A DNA stretch of 64,000 nt from Maridesulfovibrio zosterae DSM 11974 (GCF_000425265.1 NZ_AUDC01000011.1:248001-312000); one strand, 5' to 3'; counted from the stretch's first letter, positions 7,468 to 17,129 are shown. The notes: a model not told the origin generated them from the sequence alone. Numbers and translations are program-made.

Positions 7468-7797
7468 ATGAAACTTATCATCGCATATGTCCGCCCCGAG
7501 TGCCTGACTCCGGTTAAACAGGCTCTCTACACAAAAGGCATTTACTCAGTATCAGTAACCAACATACTCGGCTCAGGAAGACAGGCAGGATTCACCGAAA
7601 CATACCGTGGCGTAGTTATGGAAGTAAACCTGCTCAAAAAAATCCGCATTGAAATTGGTCTCTGCGAAGAAAAACTGGACTCAGCGCTGGAAGCAATTAA
7701 AACTGGTGCCCAGACAGGTAAAGAAGGTGACGGTGTCATCTTTGTTCAGGATCTCAACAGGACCATCAGAATCAGAACTGGTGAAGAAACACTATAA
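7468..7797 (+). CDS. glnK: P-II nitrogen regulator, GlnK-like, lacking Tyr51
   Basis: A trimeric signalling protein that senses ATP/ADP and 2-oxoglutarate and docks on AmtB through its T-loop. The 109-residue protein aligns without gaps to classical GlnB over the first 60 residues. It keeps GRQAGFTETYRG (Tyr46) and the C-terminal TGKEGDGVIFV and IRIRTGE motifs. The position of the uridylylated Tyr51 is Met here, so GlnD-type modification at that site is not possible. It is cotranscribed with amtB, 30 bp upstream, with an AGAGAGGA RBS. Confidence 0.93.
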   Translation: MKLIIAYVRPECLTPVKQALYTKGIYSVSVTNILGSGRQAGFTETYRGVVMEVNLLKKIRIEIGLCEEKLDSALEAIKTGAQTGKEGDGVIFVQDLNRTIRIRTGEETL

Positions 7798-7815
7798 CCC
7801 CAATCAGTGTATAAA

Positions 7816-7914
7816 TGGCCGGCCATATCATCGGCAGAAATAGCCGGCCAAGGTTTGATGACCACCTCCATCAAGCCTAGCTCGGCCGGAAGGGACTTCC
7901 CACCCTTCCGGCCG
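7816..7914 (+). terminator. Two GC-rich hairpins downstream of glnK
   Basis: An 8-bp stem (TGGCCGGC 7816-7823 with 7843-7850) is followed by a perfect 12-bp stem (CGGCCGGAAGGG 7883-7894 with 7903-7914). Neither is followed by a clear T-run. They probably stabilise or end the amtB-glnK mRNA, but Rho-independent termination is not certain. Confidence 0.55.
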
Positions 7915-7960
7915 TATTAATAAAATAAATTAATTTGATCAGTTGAAAACGGTTGCTCAT

Positions 7961-9181
7961 ATGAATACATCTCCTACGATCGCTATCCATGAAATAATAG
8001 AACGTGAATGTTTAATAACGGTCCTGCAGCCACTTGTATCCATGAACCGTAAATCCCTGATTGGTTTTGAAGCTCTTTCCAGAGCAGTTAACCCTTATAC
8101 AGGCGAACTGATCCCCCCTGTAGAACTTTTCTCCATGTGCAAAGACCTCTGGACTTTAACCAGACTCGACAGAGCCTGTCGCAAAAAAGCTCTTGAAACT
8201 TTTGCCCCCATTTCCAAAAAAGACCGTACCCTGCTTTTATCTATCAACATTGATGCAGCAATAATAAACAGTGATACGATAGACTACGGATTGACCGGTA
8301 AAATGGCTGCAGAATGCGAAGTCTCAGTAAGCAATCTTATTTTAGAGATAATTGAATCAAAGGCAGGCAGTGATCTGACCCTGGAAAAATTTGTTGAAAA
8401 TTCACGAAAACGCGGTTTTCTCATAGCACTTGATGATATTGGGACGGGCCATTCCAACTTAGATCGAATTCCTAAACTAAAGCCTGATATAATCAAAATA
8501 GACCGCTCATTGATTACTGATATCAACGAAAAGTTTCACAACCTTGAAGTAACACGTTCATTGGTAAATCTGGCAAAAAGCATAGGCTCTCTGCCACTTG
8601 CTGAAGGAGTAGAGACAACACAAGAGGCCTTAACGCTCATGAGCCTTGGGATAGATGTTTTTCAGGGATACTATTTTGGTAAACCAGTGTCTGCAGACAT
8701 AGCGCTCGATACTGACATAGCACCAATACATTCACTGGCTTCCCGATTTAAAACTCATATGCTTGAGAAGCTCAACAGACAGAAAATTATGGAAAATTCG
8801 TACAAAAGAATGACCAGAAAACTGCGTGAAGCACTAATCGACGGATCAGAATGTACTGCTGATTTTATCCTTTCATCTTTTATTACAGAAAACTCAACTA
8901 TTGAATGTGCCTACATTATCGATACAAACGGAATTCAAAGATCTGAAACAATTTGCAATCCTTTCAGACTTAAAAAAAGCAGAAGACTGATTTACCAGCC
9001 TGCCCCCATAGGCGCTGACCATTCACTTAAAGAGTACTACCTGACAATCAAATCAGGCAAAACATGGCATACAACAGACCCGTACATATCTCTTGCCTCA
9101 GGAAATCAGTGTGTAACTGTCTCCACCAAGCTTTACGATAGTCCCAAATCACCTATAGTATGCATAGACATAAGTACTTAA
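7961..9181 (+). CDS. EAL-domain c-di-GMP phosphodiesterase
   Basis: The EAL domain fills about residues 10-250. The catalytic set appears complete: GFEALSR, SINI, LEIIES, LDDIGTGHS, KIDRSLI, AEGVET and QGYYFGKP. It should linearise cyclic di-GMP in the cytoplasm. The remaining about 150 residues have a short helical linker and a region I cannot assign, perhaps a small ligand-binding domain. No membrane segment is seen. I prefer ATG 7961; a TTG at 7943 is also in frame, and neither has a convincing RBS. A diguanylate cyclase lies one gene downstream. Confidence 0.85.
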   Translation: MNTSPTIAIHEIIERECLITVLQPLVSMNRKSLIGFEALSRAVNPYTGELIPPVELFSMCKDLWTLTRLDRACRKKALETFAPISKKDRTLLLSINIDAAIINSDTIDYGLTGKMAAECEVSVSNLILEIIESKAGSDLTLEKFVENSRKRGFLIALDDIGTGHSNLDRIPKLKPDIIKIDRSLITDINEKFHNLEVTRSLVNLAKSIGSLPLAEGVETTQEALTLMSLGIDVFQGYYFGKPVSADIALDTDIAPIHSLASRFKTHMLEKLNRQKIMENSYKRMTRKLREALIDGSECTADFILSSFITENSTIECAYIIDTNGIQRSETICNPFRLKKSRRLIYQPAPIGADHSLKEYYLTIKSGKTWHTTDPYISLASGNQCVTVSTKLYDSPKSPIVCIDIST

Positions 9182-9288
9182 AAAATTTAATAATTAGATA
9201 AAAATTACAACATAAGTTTGATTGCAAGTAGATCTTTATTGGCTTAATATTCCCGACTAAACAAACTATTATTACGGATTCGGGATAG

Positions 9289-10194
9289 ATGAACAAAGAT
9301 ACTCATGATGGATTATTTTTCGCAGCAGGCGCTTTTGTCATGTGGGGCCTGCTGCCTGTTTACTGGAAATCTCTAGAATCAGTTCCCCCTCTGGAACTTC
9401 TATGCAACAGGATCGTCTGGTCCATGTTTTTTGTAGCTGCACTGATCACATTCAAAACTCGCTGGTCAGAAGTAAGAACAGCGCTTAATGACAATAAAGG
9501 TAAATTACTCCTTGTAATCAGCAGCTGCCTGATTGGATGCAATTGGTATATTTACATTTGGGCAGTAAACAACGGACATGTGGTGGACACAAGCATGGGC
9601 TATTATATGACACCGCTCATGAATGCTCTTCTTGGCTGCATCTTCATGCGAGAAAAACTTAATAGAATACAAGTTATTGCTATATTAATCGCAGCATGCG
9701 GAGTTGCCTTTTCTATTTTTGATTATGGTAAAATTCCGACTATAGCGCTTACACTGGCAATATCTTTCGGACTGTACGGACTTGTTCGCAAAGTTATGAA
9801 AGTAGAATCCCTGCCGGGACTATTCGTGGAAACAGCAGTGCTGTTTCCACTTGCTGCAGGATATCTTATCTGGCTCGCAATTACAGGAGAGATCAGCTAC
9901 CCTAAAGTCGGGCTCAATGAAAATATACTTCTCATAGGTGCCGGAGCTGCGACTTCACTGCCTCTTATTTTCTTTGCAAGCGGGGCGCGTAAACTCAGGT
10001 TGGTAACATTGGGAATGATGCAATATATTGCGCCAAGCCTTGCACTAATACTAGGAGTTTTTGTCTATGGAGAATCATTTAGCTGCACTAGATTTATAAC
10101 GTTTGTTTTTATCTGGAGTGGTATTGCAATTTATATTGTCGATGGACTTCGAAGCAATGCCCAAATAAAGCATAACTTAAAACACTCTACTTAA
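9289..10194 (+). CDS. rarD: RarD-like EamA-family transporter
   Basis: The 301-residue, ten-helix membrane protein begins with GLFFAAGAFVMWGLLPVYWKSL, typical of RarD, and has ASCLIGCNWYIYIWAVNN-like segments in helix 3-4. Family members are drug/metabolite-superfamily permeases linked to chloramphenicol sensitivity; the natural substrate is unknown. It stands alone between two c-di-GMP genes with 107 bp upstream and 86 bp downstream. A weak purine-rich RBS (GGGATAG) precedes the ATG. The family call is firm; the function is not. Confidence 0.85.
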   Translation: MNKDTHDGLFFAAGAFVMWGLLPVYWKSLESVPPLELLCNRIVWSMFFVAALITFKTRWSEVRTALNDNKGKLLLVISSCLIGCNWYIYIWAVNNGHVVDTSMGYYMTPLMNALLGCIFMREKLNRIQVIAILIAACGVAFSIFDYGKIPTIALTLAISFGLYGLVRKVMKVESLPGLFVETAVLFPLAAGYLIWLAITGEISYPKVGLNENILLIGAGAATSLPLIFFASGARKLRLVTLGMMQYIAPSLALILGVFVYGESFSCTRFITFVFIWSGIAIYIVDGLRSNAQIKHNLKHST

Positions 10195-10280
10195 ACATTT
10201 ATAATTTCTTTTTGAACAGGCATTAAATATCGAGCGTGAATACAAACAATACTTGGTTGGTTTATTCATCGGAGCCTCTC

Positions 10281-12575
10281 ATGCATCACACAAAGCACGA
10301 TTTTTTTTTCCTGACTAACTGGCTTCCATTTAAATTGGTGCTAGTAATACTGACAATTCTCATTGTAGCAGGAATTGCAGGCCATTTTCTCGACAGCGCA
10401 GCTATAAGTGATCAGAAAAAGATCTATAATCAGCAACAGGCTGATAACGCAAAGCTCGCAGCTACAGCCATAAGCGATAGGCTTATGACTATTTCTAAGA
10501 TATCACAGGTTTTATCACAGTACTCACTGAAGGATTATATTGAAAACAACCGCTCATCCAGTTCGATTAATAAGCTGTTCAGAGTCACACAGGTTGAAGA
10601 AAAGTCCATAATTCTTCTAAGCCTCCATACAAGTCCTTTTACAGAAAAACTGACCTCCGACACCAGCTCTTCCAAGCTTTCGATTGCCCATAATATGGCA
10701 AAAGAATGGACCGCTAAATATTATTCAATATTATCGGGTATGCGCGAAGGTTTTATAACTCCTCCACCTAACATTACTGAGGAAACCAAGCTTATTGGTA
10801 TGCTCATACCAATATGGATCGGCAAAAATTTTTCCGGTGTTCTGACCGTAGTAATAGACCTGGGACAACTTATCGATAGATACATGACTCCCATGCAGAT
10901 AGGTAAATATGGTTCAAGTTTTATAGTTGATGGCTCAGGTACTGTTGTTTTTGACCAGGATGAAAAAATACTGGGAAAAAATGTGTTCGATCTACACCAA
11001 AACTTTCCTGACCTAATTCAACTCGATTCGTGGATGCTCCATGAAGGTTCTGGAAAAAGTAATTATACATATTATTCAGAGCACAAAGAGCAAATACTTA
11101 AAAAACTAATTGCGTGGGATACAATCAGACTCGGCACATTAAAACTTGTCGTTGCCATTTGTACACCTGAAGCAAAAATAACCAAAACAACCACATATGC
11201 ACGTTCAGCCCAAATAGGTATAATGGTATTAATGGGTTTTACGATTTTTACTGCAATTTTCTTATTCTATTACTACCACTCGAAACAAATTTTAATTTCA
11301 CAGAATAAAAAACTTAGCCTTAAAGACCAGATTTTTGAAGCAATAGCAGCAAATGTACCGGGAATAATTTATAAATATGAACTGACACCTCCTCATACAT
11401 TACAATATGTAAGCCCTAAAATTAAACAAATCACCGGTATTGATCAGCAGGAATTTATTTCTGGAGGATTGCTCAAATACATTTCAATGGTCCACCCGGA
11501 AGACCGTAACAAGATAAAATCTAACATTGAAAAATCACTCAGCAAAAATGAATCTTTTACTGTTGAGTACCGACTTATGCAAAAAGATGGTTCAATTAGG
11601 TGGATATTTGAAAAAGGTACAAAACTTGTTGATCAAGACAGTGTTGTTGGTTTCATACTTGACATTACTGAACGTAAAAAAAGAGAATATGCATTATTCG
11701 ATGCTGAAAATAAATACCGGAGTATTGTCAACAACGCCCCGTTAGGAATTTTCCAATCGACCCCAGAGGGTAAATTCATTAGCGCCAATCCACAAATGGC
11801 TTCTTATTACGGATATATATCTCCAGAAGAATTAATTTCCGAAGTATCAGATATTTCAAAGCAATGCTATGTTTCACCTGAAAGCAGAAAAAGACTTGAT
11901 ACAATTATTAATAAATTCGGACGCACTGATAGATTTGAGGCAGAACATATAAACAGTAAAGGATTCACTTTCTGGGCTTCTGAAACCATCACTGCTGTTT
12001 ATGACGATGATGGTAAAATAATTCGTTATGAAGGTTTTTTAATCGACATATCAGAAAGCAAAGAACACGAAGAAACCCTGCGACGTCTGGCCATGTATGA
12101 CAATCTAACAGGGCTCCCTAACAGAGTTCTATTTGATGACCGTATTAAACAGGCAATTGCACATGCAAAACGCACAAAACTGAAAGTAGCAATACTCTAT
12201 GCGGACCTTGACAACTTTAAGCCTGTTAATGATGAGCTTGGTCATATTGCAGGAGATGCGGTATTAAAGGAGGTTGTTGGAAGATTTAAAAACTGTCTGC
12301 GTACAAGTGACACTGTTTCGCGCATAGGCGGCGATGAATTTATTTTTATTCTGCAAGATATTGCTTTAAATAATCAAATTGAGGCTGTAGCACACCGCAT
12401 TATTGAATCCATGCGTTCTCCATTTTATCTGGCAGACAAAAACTACAGACTAGGAGTAAGTATAGGCATTACTGTTTTCCCTGACACCTGTAATGAAAAA
12501 GACGACCTGATTCGTATTGCGGATGAAGCAATGTACAGAGCTAAAGCAAATGGTAAAAATCAGTTTTCATACTGA
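10281..12575 (+). CDS. Membrane diguanylate cyclase with periplasmic sensor and two PAS domains
   Basis: I choose ATG 10281, which has GGAG six bases upstream, over an in-frame GTG at 10236 without an RBS; this gives 764 residues. Order: one membrane helix near the N-terminus, a periplasmic Cache-like sensor of about 270 residues, a second helix, PAS domain 1 (VPGIIYKYELT), PAS domain 2 (NNAPLGIFQSTPEGKF) and a C-terminal GGDEF domain. The GGDEF motif is intact (RIGGDEFIF). An RTSD motif five residues before it fits the inhibitory I-site. It should make c-di-GMP in response to a periplasmic or redox signal. Confidence 0.88.
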   Translation: MHHTKHDFFFLTNWLPFKLVLVILTILIVAGIAGHFLDSAAISDQKKIYNQQQADNAKLAATAISDRLMTISKISQVLSQYSLKDYIENNRSSSSINKLFRVTQVEEKSIILLSLHTSPFTEKLTSDTSSSKLSIAHNMAKEWTAKYYSILSGMREGFITPPPNITEETKLIGMLIPIWIGKNFSGVLTVVIDLGQLIDRYMTPMQIGKYGSSFIVDGSGTVVFDQDEKILGKNVFDLHQNFPDLIQLDSWMLHEGSGKSNYTYYSEHKEQILKKLIAWDTIRLGTLKLVVAICTPEAKITKTTTYARSAQIGIMVLMGFTIFTAIFLFYYYHSKQILISQNKKLSLKDQIFEAIAANVPGIIYKYELTPPHTLQYVSPKIKQITGIDQQEFISGGLLKYISMVHPEDRNKIKSNIEKSLSKNESFTVEYRLMQKDGSIRWIFEKGTKLVDQDSVVGFILDITERKKREYALFDAENKYRSIVNNAPLGIFQSTPEGKFISANPQMASYYGYISPEELISEVSDISKQCYVSPESRKRLDTIINKFGRTDRFEAEHINSKGFTFWASETITAVYDDDGKIIRYEGFLIDISESKEHEETLRRLAMYDNLTGLPNRVLFDDRIKQAIAHAKRTKLKVAILYADLDNFKPVNDELGHIAGDAVLKEVVGRFKNCLRTSDTVSRIGGDEFIFILQDIALNNQIEAVAHRIIESMRSPFYLADKNYRLGVSIGITVFPDTCNEKDDLIRIADEAMYRAKANGKNQFSY

Positions 12576-12811
12576 AATGAACAAAATTTGATACCTTTCT
12601 AAATAATATTTTTTACTGCCTAAACTCTGTGCAGTGAAGCCTCAACAAGTTGTATTGACCCCCAGCGTTAATATGATAAAAATGATTATGGGTATAAATT
12701 TTAATTAATCTCAATTTCACTGTACTCTTGTGTATTATGGACAAGTATTTTTCAGCAATTCAGGAACATACACTTAAACCTTTCTTTTACTCACAATGTT
12801 GGAGAAAAAAA

Positions 12812-14230
12812 ATGAATTTTCGTAAAGAACACGATTGCATCGGACCTAAACAAGTTCCCGAAGAAGCATTCTACGGAGCTCAGACCCAAAGGGCTTTTGA
12901 GAATTTTCATATTACCGGAATCCCCATTTCACACTATCCGCATATTATCTATGCACTTGCCAATATCAAAAAGGCTGCAGCAATTACCAATCAGGCTCTC
13001 GGTAAACTCGATGATAAAAAGACGGAAGCTATTATTTTCGCATGTGACGAACTTTTGGCCGGCAAATATCATGACCAATTCATTGTCGACATAATTCAAG
13101 GCGGCGCAGGAACATCCACTAATATGAATGCCAACGAAGTTATTGCCAACATTGGTCTTGAGAAAATGGGTTTCAAAAAAGGTGAATACGACAACCTGCA
13201 CCCCAATATTCATGTAAATATGGCTCAGTCCACTAATGATGTTTATCCAACATGCCTGAGGTTGACCCTGATTTCAAAAATGAATCAACTGATTGATTCC
13301 ATGGAATATTTACAAAAAAGTTTTGCCTCAAAAGGTGAAGAATTCAGTCATATACTGAAAATGGGTCGTACACAGCTTCAAGATGCTGTGCCAATGACAC
13401 TGGGACAGGAATTCATTTCATACTCAGTTATGATAGGTGAAGATATTGAAAGAGTACGTGAGGCAAAAGAACTTATCTGCGAAATAAACATGGGGGGAAC
13501 AGCTATTGGGACAGGTCTCAACGCCCCTCCCAGGTATGCACAGATGGTAACTGAAAAGCTTAAAGAAATTACTGGGTTAAACCTTATACTGGCACCTGAC
13601 TTAGTTGAAGCAACTCAGGACACAGGAGCTTATGTTCAGCTTTCCGGAGTACTTAAGCGTGTTGCTGTTAAAATATCTAAAATATGTAATGACCTGCGCC
13701 TACTTTCATCAGGGCCACGCTGCGGACTGAATGAAATTAATTTACCACCCATGGCTCCCGGATCATCCATTATGCCAGGTAAAGTCAACCCGATAATTCC
13801 TGAAGTGGTCAACCAGATTGCTTTCACAGTTATAGGTAGTGACGTAACTGTCAGCATGGCAGCTGAGGCCGGACAACTTGAACTTAATGTCATGGAGCCT
13901 GTCATTGCAGCAAGCCTGCTCAATTCCCTGACCATTATGCAACGAGGTTTTCGAACCCTAGCTGACCGCTGTATTTCCGGAATTACTGCCAACGAAGATA
14001 TATGCCGTGGCTATGTCGAAAATAGCATCGGCCTTGTTACTGCACTCAATCCATATATTGGATATGAAAAGTCAACACAAGTAGCGAACGAAGCTTTAAG
14101 AACCGGAGGTTCCGTTTACGACATAGTAATCGAGAAAGGATACATGTCTAAAGAAGAACTTGAGAAAGCTCTATCACCAGAAAACATGATACATTGTCAC
14201 CCACTCAATCTTGGTGCCACATTGAAATAA
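12812..14230 (+). CDS. aspA: Aspartate ammonia-lyase
   Basis: Deaminates L-aspartate to fumarate and ammonia. From ATG 12812 (GGAG seven bases upstream) the protein has 472 residues, close to E. coli AspA. It has the fumarase/aspartase signature GSSIMPGKVNP and AspA-like features such as HPNIHVNMAQSTNDVYPT, TGLNAPPRY and a C-terminal SPENMIHCHPLNLG. Aspartase fits better than class II fumarase over the C-terminal 150 residues. An amino-acid permease follows, so the pair may import and ferment amino acids, feeding fumarate respiration. Confidence 0.92.
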   Translation: MNFRKEHDCIGPKQVPEEAFYGAQTQRAFENFHITGIPISHYPHIIYALANIKKAAAITNQALGKLDDKKTEAIIFACDELLAGKYHDQFIVDIIQGGAGTSTNMNANEVIANIGLEKMGFKKGEYDNLHPNIHVNMAQSTNDVYPTCLRLTLISKMNQLIDSMEYLQKSFASKGEEFSHILKMGRTQLQDAVPMTLGQEFISYSVMIGEDIERVREAKELICEINMGGTAIGTGLNAPPRYAQMVTEKLKEITGLNLILAPDLVEATQDTGAYVQLSGVLKRVAVKISKICNDLRLLSSGPRCGLNEINLPPMAPGSSIMPGKVNPIIPEVVNQIAFTVIGSDVTVSMAAEAGQLELNVMEPVIAASLLNSLTIMQRGFRTLADRCISGITANEDICRGYVENSIGLVTALNPYIGYEKSTQVANEALRTGGSVYDIVIEKGYMSKEELEKALSPENMIHCHPLNLGATLK

Positions 14231-14245
14231 TTGCTAAGTTTAAAA

Positions 14246-14291
14246 TATGTCCCTCCTAAAGCGACAATCAATAGTCATTAGGGGGGACATA
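14246..14291 (+). other. Long inverted repeat between aspA and the permease
   Basis: A 14-bp stem with one mismatch (14246-14259 with 14278-14291; TATGTCCCTCCTAA against TTAGGGGGGACATA) encloses 18 nt. No T-run follows on the plus strand. It could be an mRNA-processing hairpin, an attenuating structure or a regulator site. Its arms contain an RBS-like purine run. Confidence 0.5.
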
Positions 14292-14385
14292 GTCCAAGCA
14301 GAGTTAATCACGCATAGATATATTTTACTGAATAGAACTTTCATTCTCAAAAAGACCTTCCGTGTTATTTTAACAGGAGACGCTT

Positions 14386-15612
14386 ATGACTCAGGAAAAA
14401 TCAGCTTCTGCCATGTCTATGATGTTTGTAGTGGTTGGAAATATGCTTGGTGCAGGAATTCTTGCCTTGCCTGTTAATCTGTGTGCAGCAGGATTTTACC
14501 CATCTGTTGCTGCCACACTGCTCATGTGGGTACTTATGACTTACACTGCACTTATTTATTCAGAGCAGAAGAGTCTAACCACGAATGAACATGCCGACCT
14601 TCCAACCTTTTTCCAACAGGAACTGGGCGATGCATGGAAATGGGTAACCATCATCGCAAACATGATCATCCTTTATGGAGTTCTTGTCGCTTACCTGTGC
14701 GGTATCTCAACGATTATCATGAGCCTGCAGTCGGCTGTATCAAAACCGATAGTTACAATTATCTATTTTGCCATTGTGACTGGTATAACCGCATTCGGCA
14801 TGAAGATGATGAATAAGTGTACTCCATACATGGTAACCATAATGTGGATTACTTTTGGAGCACTGGTCTTCATGGTTGTACCGGATGTCTCTGCAACAAA
14901 TATTGATAATTTTGACTGGGCATATATCCCTTCTGGATTACCTGTTCTTCTTATGGCCTTTCATTTTCACAACATAATTCCCAGCATATGCCGTACACTC
15001 AACCATGATCGAAAAAAAATTCGTACTGCGATCATCGGTGGAACAACCATTGGTATGGTAATGAATATTGCATGGCTGCTGGTTGTCCTGGGAGCTCTTC
15101 CATTATCAGCTCCGGACACACATATAGATCTGATTACAGCTTTCGGAAGAAATGATCCGGCAACCATCCCTCTTGGAAAACTGCTCCAAACACCGGTATT
15201 CACGTATATTGCGTTAATTTTCGCATTAGTCGCTATGTCTACAGCTTTTATGGCTAACGGAACTGCACTTATGAGCTTTATACGCGACCTGACAGCAACG
15301 TATCTTGGAACCAAAAATAAACAACTGGTATGGTTATTCTCTTTCATTCCACCACTTTTGGTTGGGCTGATCTATCCAGATATATTCCTTGTTGCAATCA
15401 ATCTAGTCGGTGGTGTCGGAGAGTGCATTATATTCGGTATTCTTCCCGGATTTATTGTCTGGAAATACTCTCCCAAAGGGTCTTTTCGACAGATGACAGG
15501 TATGATCCTCATTGTCTGCTTTGCATCTGTGCTGTTCATCGAGATGGGGCAGGAACTAGGACTACTGCACATCAGCCCAGATGTAGAATACTGGACTCAC
15601 TATACTAAATAA
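14386..15612 (+). CDS. Amino-acid permease of the aromatic (Trp/Tyr, HAAAP) family
   Basis: A 408-residue membrane protein with about eleven helices. It opens with the family pattern VVVGNMLGAGILALPVN near residue 14 and has LLMAFHFHNIIPSICRTLN in the middle, both typical of TyrP/Mtr/TnaB-like permeases. An AGGAGA RBS lies before the ATG. The family imports aromatic or hydroxy amino acids by proton symport. The neighbour aspA hints at a different amino acid here, so I leave the substrate open. A terminator separates it from the convergent gene at 15759. Confidence 0.8.
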   Translation: MTQEKSASAMSMMFVVVGNMLGAGILALPVNLCAAGFYPSVAATLLMWVLMTYTALIYSEQKSLTTNEHADLPTFFQQELGDAWKWVTIIANMIILYGVLVAYLCGISTIIMSLQSAVSKPIVTIIYFAIVTGITAFGMKMMNKCTPYMVTIMWITFGALVFMVVPDVSATNIDNFDWAYIPSGLPVLLMAFHFHNIIPSICRTLNHDRKKIRTAIIGGTTIGMVMNIAWLLVVLGALPLSAPDTHIDLITAFGRNDPATIPLGKLLQTPVFTYIALIFALVAMSTAFMANGTALMSFIRDLTATYLGTKNKQLVWLFSFIPPLLVGLIYPDIFLVAINLVGGVGECIIFGILPGFIVWKYSPKGSFRQMTGMILIVCFASVLFIEMGQELGLLHISPDVEYWTHYTK

Positions 15613-15661
15613 TTAGTTTTAATCTTCCCGCAGAAACAAAACCAATCAACTGCAAATAAAA

Positions 15662-15702
15662 ATGGCGTCTACTTCGATCTTATAGATCAAAGCAGACGCC
15701 AT
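15662..15702 (+). terminator. Bidirectional hairpin between convergent genes
   Basis: A 9-bp stem (ATGGCGTCT 15662-15670 with 15694-15702) has an inner GATC/GATC pairing. It is followed by TTTTAATTT on the plus strand and TTTTATTT on the minus strand. It lies between the permease and the minus-strand gene ending at 15759. Confidence 0.7.
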
Positions 15703-15758
15703 CATTTTAATTTATATACACCGATAAATTAGTCATAGACTGTATAATGACAGACGTA

Positions 15759-16673
15759 TTAATACTCAAGTTTGTTATTAACCTTCCACTCTCCGTATTC
15801 TTTTTTAAGATGAAAAAGTGCATTCTCGTGAACGTTAGTGGTACGCATATCATAAATGACTGTGTAATCCCCTTTCACCCAGAGTTCTACATCTGTAGGG
15901 GTTAATGTTCTAATACTGTAGCGAAGGCCTGCAGTAGAGACTACCGCATCATGATACTTCTGAAGCACCCCGCGAGTTTCCAGCAATGACCTGAAACTTT
16001 CAAACATAGCACTTTCACGCAAAAAATGTTCTGGAACAAACATCCGAGGATACTCTTCATTGATAGTAACAAAATTTCTATAAAATTTATCAAAGAAAAC
16101 TTTTAACTCATTCAGAACAGCTTTCTTATGTTCAAGTTTGCTCATTTTTTCACTGAGAAACTTCTTTTCCTCAGCACTGAGCTTGCGTGGTATGTGATAC
16201 TCAATCGATATGTCAGAAATCCCGACATTACGGGCAGTTCCATCAGAATAGACAGACCGAACAGATAAATTAATGCTGGTTGTTGGATATTCTTTTATCC
16301 GCAAGCCTTGTTTTTTTTCAATATCCTGAAGCTTAAATCCCTGCTGCTGCCCCCCAGAATATGAAATAGCAATATCTTTAGCACGATTATTAATCTTGAA
16401 ATCTTTTCCGGTACCAATTCCATTTCTAATAACTAAAGAATCAATAATTACTTTTGCAGGAAAAGAAAATTTAATCCACTCGCCACGCCCGCCGTGATCA
16501 CCATGATCAATCCATCCGGTAGTGTAATTACCGTCAGTCAACACACTTGAATTAAATGTTGCTGAGTTTGTCTGTGTTTGAAATGATGAAGTGCTAACAT
16601 GAATAGTTTGAGCAAATGCTACTGCAGGAACAATCAAAAAAATAAAAATGATGAATATAAATTTTCTAAACAT
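15759..16673 (-). CDS. Secreted protein with discoidin-like (NADase-type) glycan-binding domain
   Basis: The 304-residue protein has a clear signal peptide (hydrophobic core then AVAFAQ, cleavage near residue 22). Residues about 25-160 resemble the NADase-type glycan-binding/F5-8C-like fold: LTDGNYTTGWI, then GEWIKFSFPAKVIIDSLVIRNG, then DIAISYSGGQ. The C-terminal half begins with a helical coiled segment (LSAEEKKFLSEKMSKLEHKK) and ends in a mixed region I cannot name. It probably acts in the periplasm. It is monocistronic and convergent with the permease. Confidence 0.6.
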   Translation of the reverse strand: MFRKFIFIIFIFLIVPAVAFAQTIHVSTSSFQTQTNSATFNSSVLTDGNYTTGWIDHGDHGGRGEWIKFSFPAKVIIDSLVIRNGIGTGKDFKINNRAKDIAISYSGGQQQGFKLQDIEKKQGLRIKEYPTTSINLSVRSVYSDGTARNVGISDISIEYHIPRKLSAEEKKFLSEKMSKLEHKKAVLNELKVFFDKFYRNFVTINEEYPRMFVPEHFLRESAMFESFRSLLETRGVLQKYHDAVVSTAGLRYSIRTLTPTDVELWVKGDYTVIYDMRTTNVHENALFHLKKEYGEWKVNNKLEY

Positions 16674-16762
16674 ACTTTCTCCGACATACCTTTTTAATAT
16701 AACCCTGTTTTAATCACGTAAGGACATAAACGGCAAGTGACGTTATCGTGCTGGAGAAACCT

Positions 16763-16800
16763 AAAAAAAGAATGCCCGCTTCCTTTATAGGAAACGGGCA
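16763..16800 (-). terminator. Terminator of the RRM gene
   Basis: On the minus strand TGCCCG-T-TTCC pairs with GGAA-G-CGGGCA around a short loop (16773-16800), and the hairpin is followed by TTCTTTTTTT (16763-16772). Confidence 0.85.
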
Positions 16801-16865
16801 AAAATGCAATAAAGACAGTCAGTCTTTTTACCAAGTCCTGTATAAGGACCTAATAGGTTAACTGA

Positions 16866-17129
16866 CTACCAGCGGGGACGCGGAGCGCGGGGCTTCGCTT
16901 CGTTAACCTTAAGGTTACGACCGCCGAAATCTTTACCGTCCAGATTGTCGATAGCATCCATTGCGCCATTGTCTTCCATTTCAACAAAACCGAATCCGCG
17001 AGGACGACCGGTTTCTCTATCTTCGATGAGTTTAACAGAAATAACTTCACCGTAGGCTTCAAAAGCAGCGCGTACGTCTTCTTCAGAAGCAGACCAGGGC
17101 AGGTTACCGACATAGATGTTCTTGGACAT
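16866..17129 (-). CDS. Small RNA-binding protein with a single RRM domain
   Basis: An 87-residue protein that is almost entirely one RRM fold: RNP2 is IYVGNL (residues 4-9) and RNP1 is RGFGFVEM (about 43-50). It has a short basic tail (KPRAPRPRW). Start ATG 17127-17129 has AGGAG nine bases upstream; the longer reading frame further upstream runs through a terminator-like hairpin and is unlikely to be coding. Proteins of this type bind single-stranded RNA and are often cold-induced. Location next to a DEAD-box helicase gene fits a role in RNA folding or decay. Confidence 0.9.
   Translation of the reverse strand: MSKNIYVGNLPWSASEEDVRAAFEAYGEVISVKLIEDRETGRPRGFGFVEMEDNGAMDAIDNLDGKDFGGRNLKVNEAKPRAPRPRW

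Noticed and set aside
12728-12811. Upstream extension of aspA
   Set aside because: The extra 28 residues have no RBS and no match to AspA; GGAG precedes ATG 12812.
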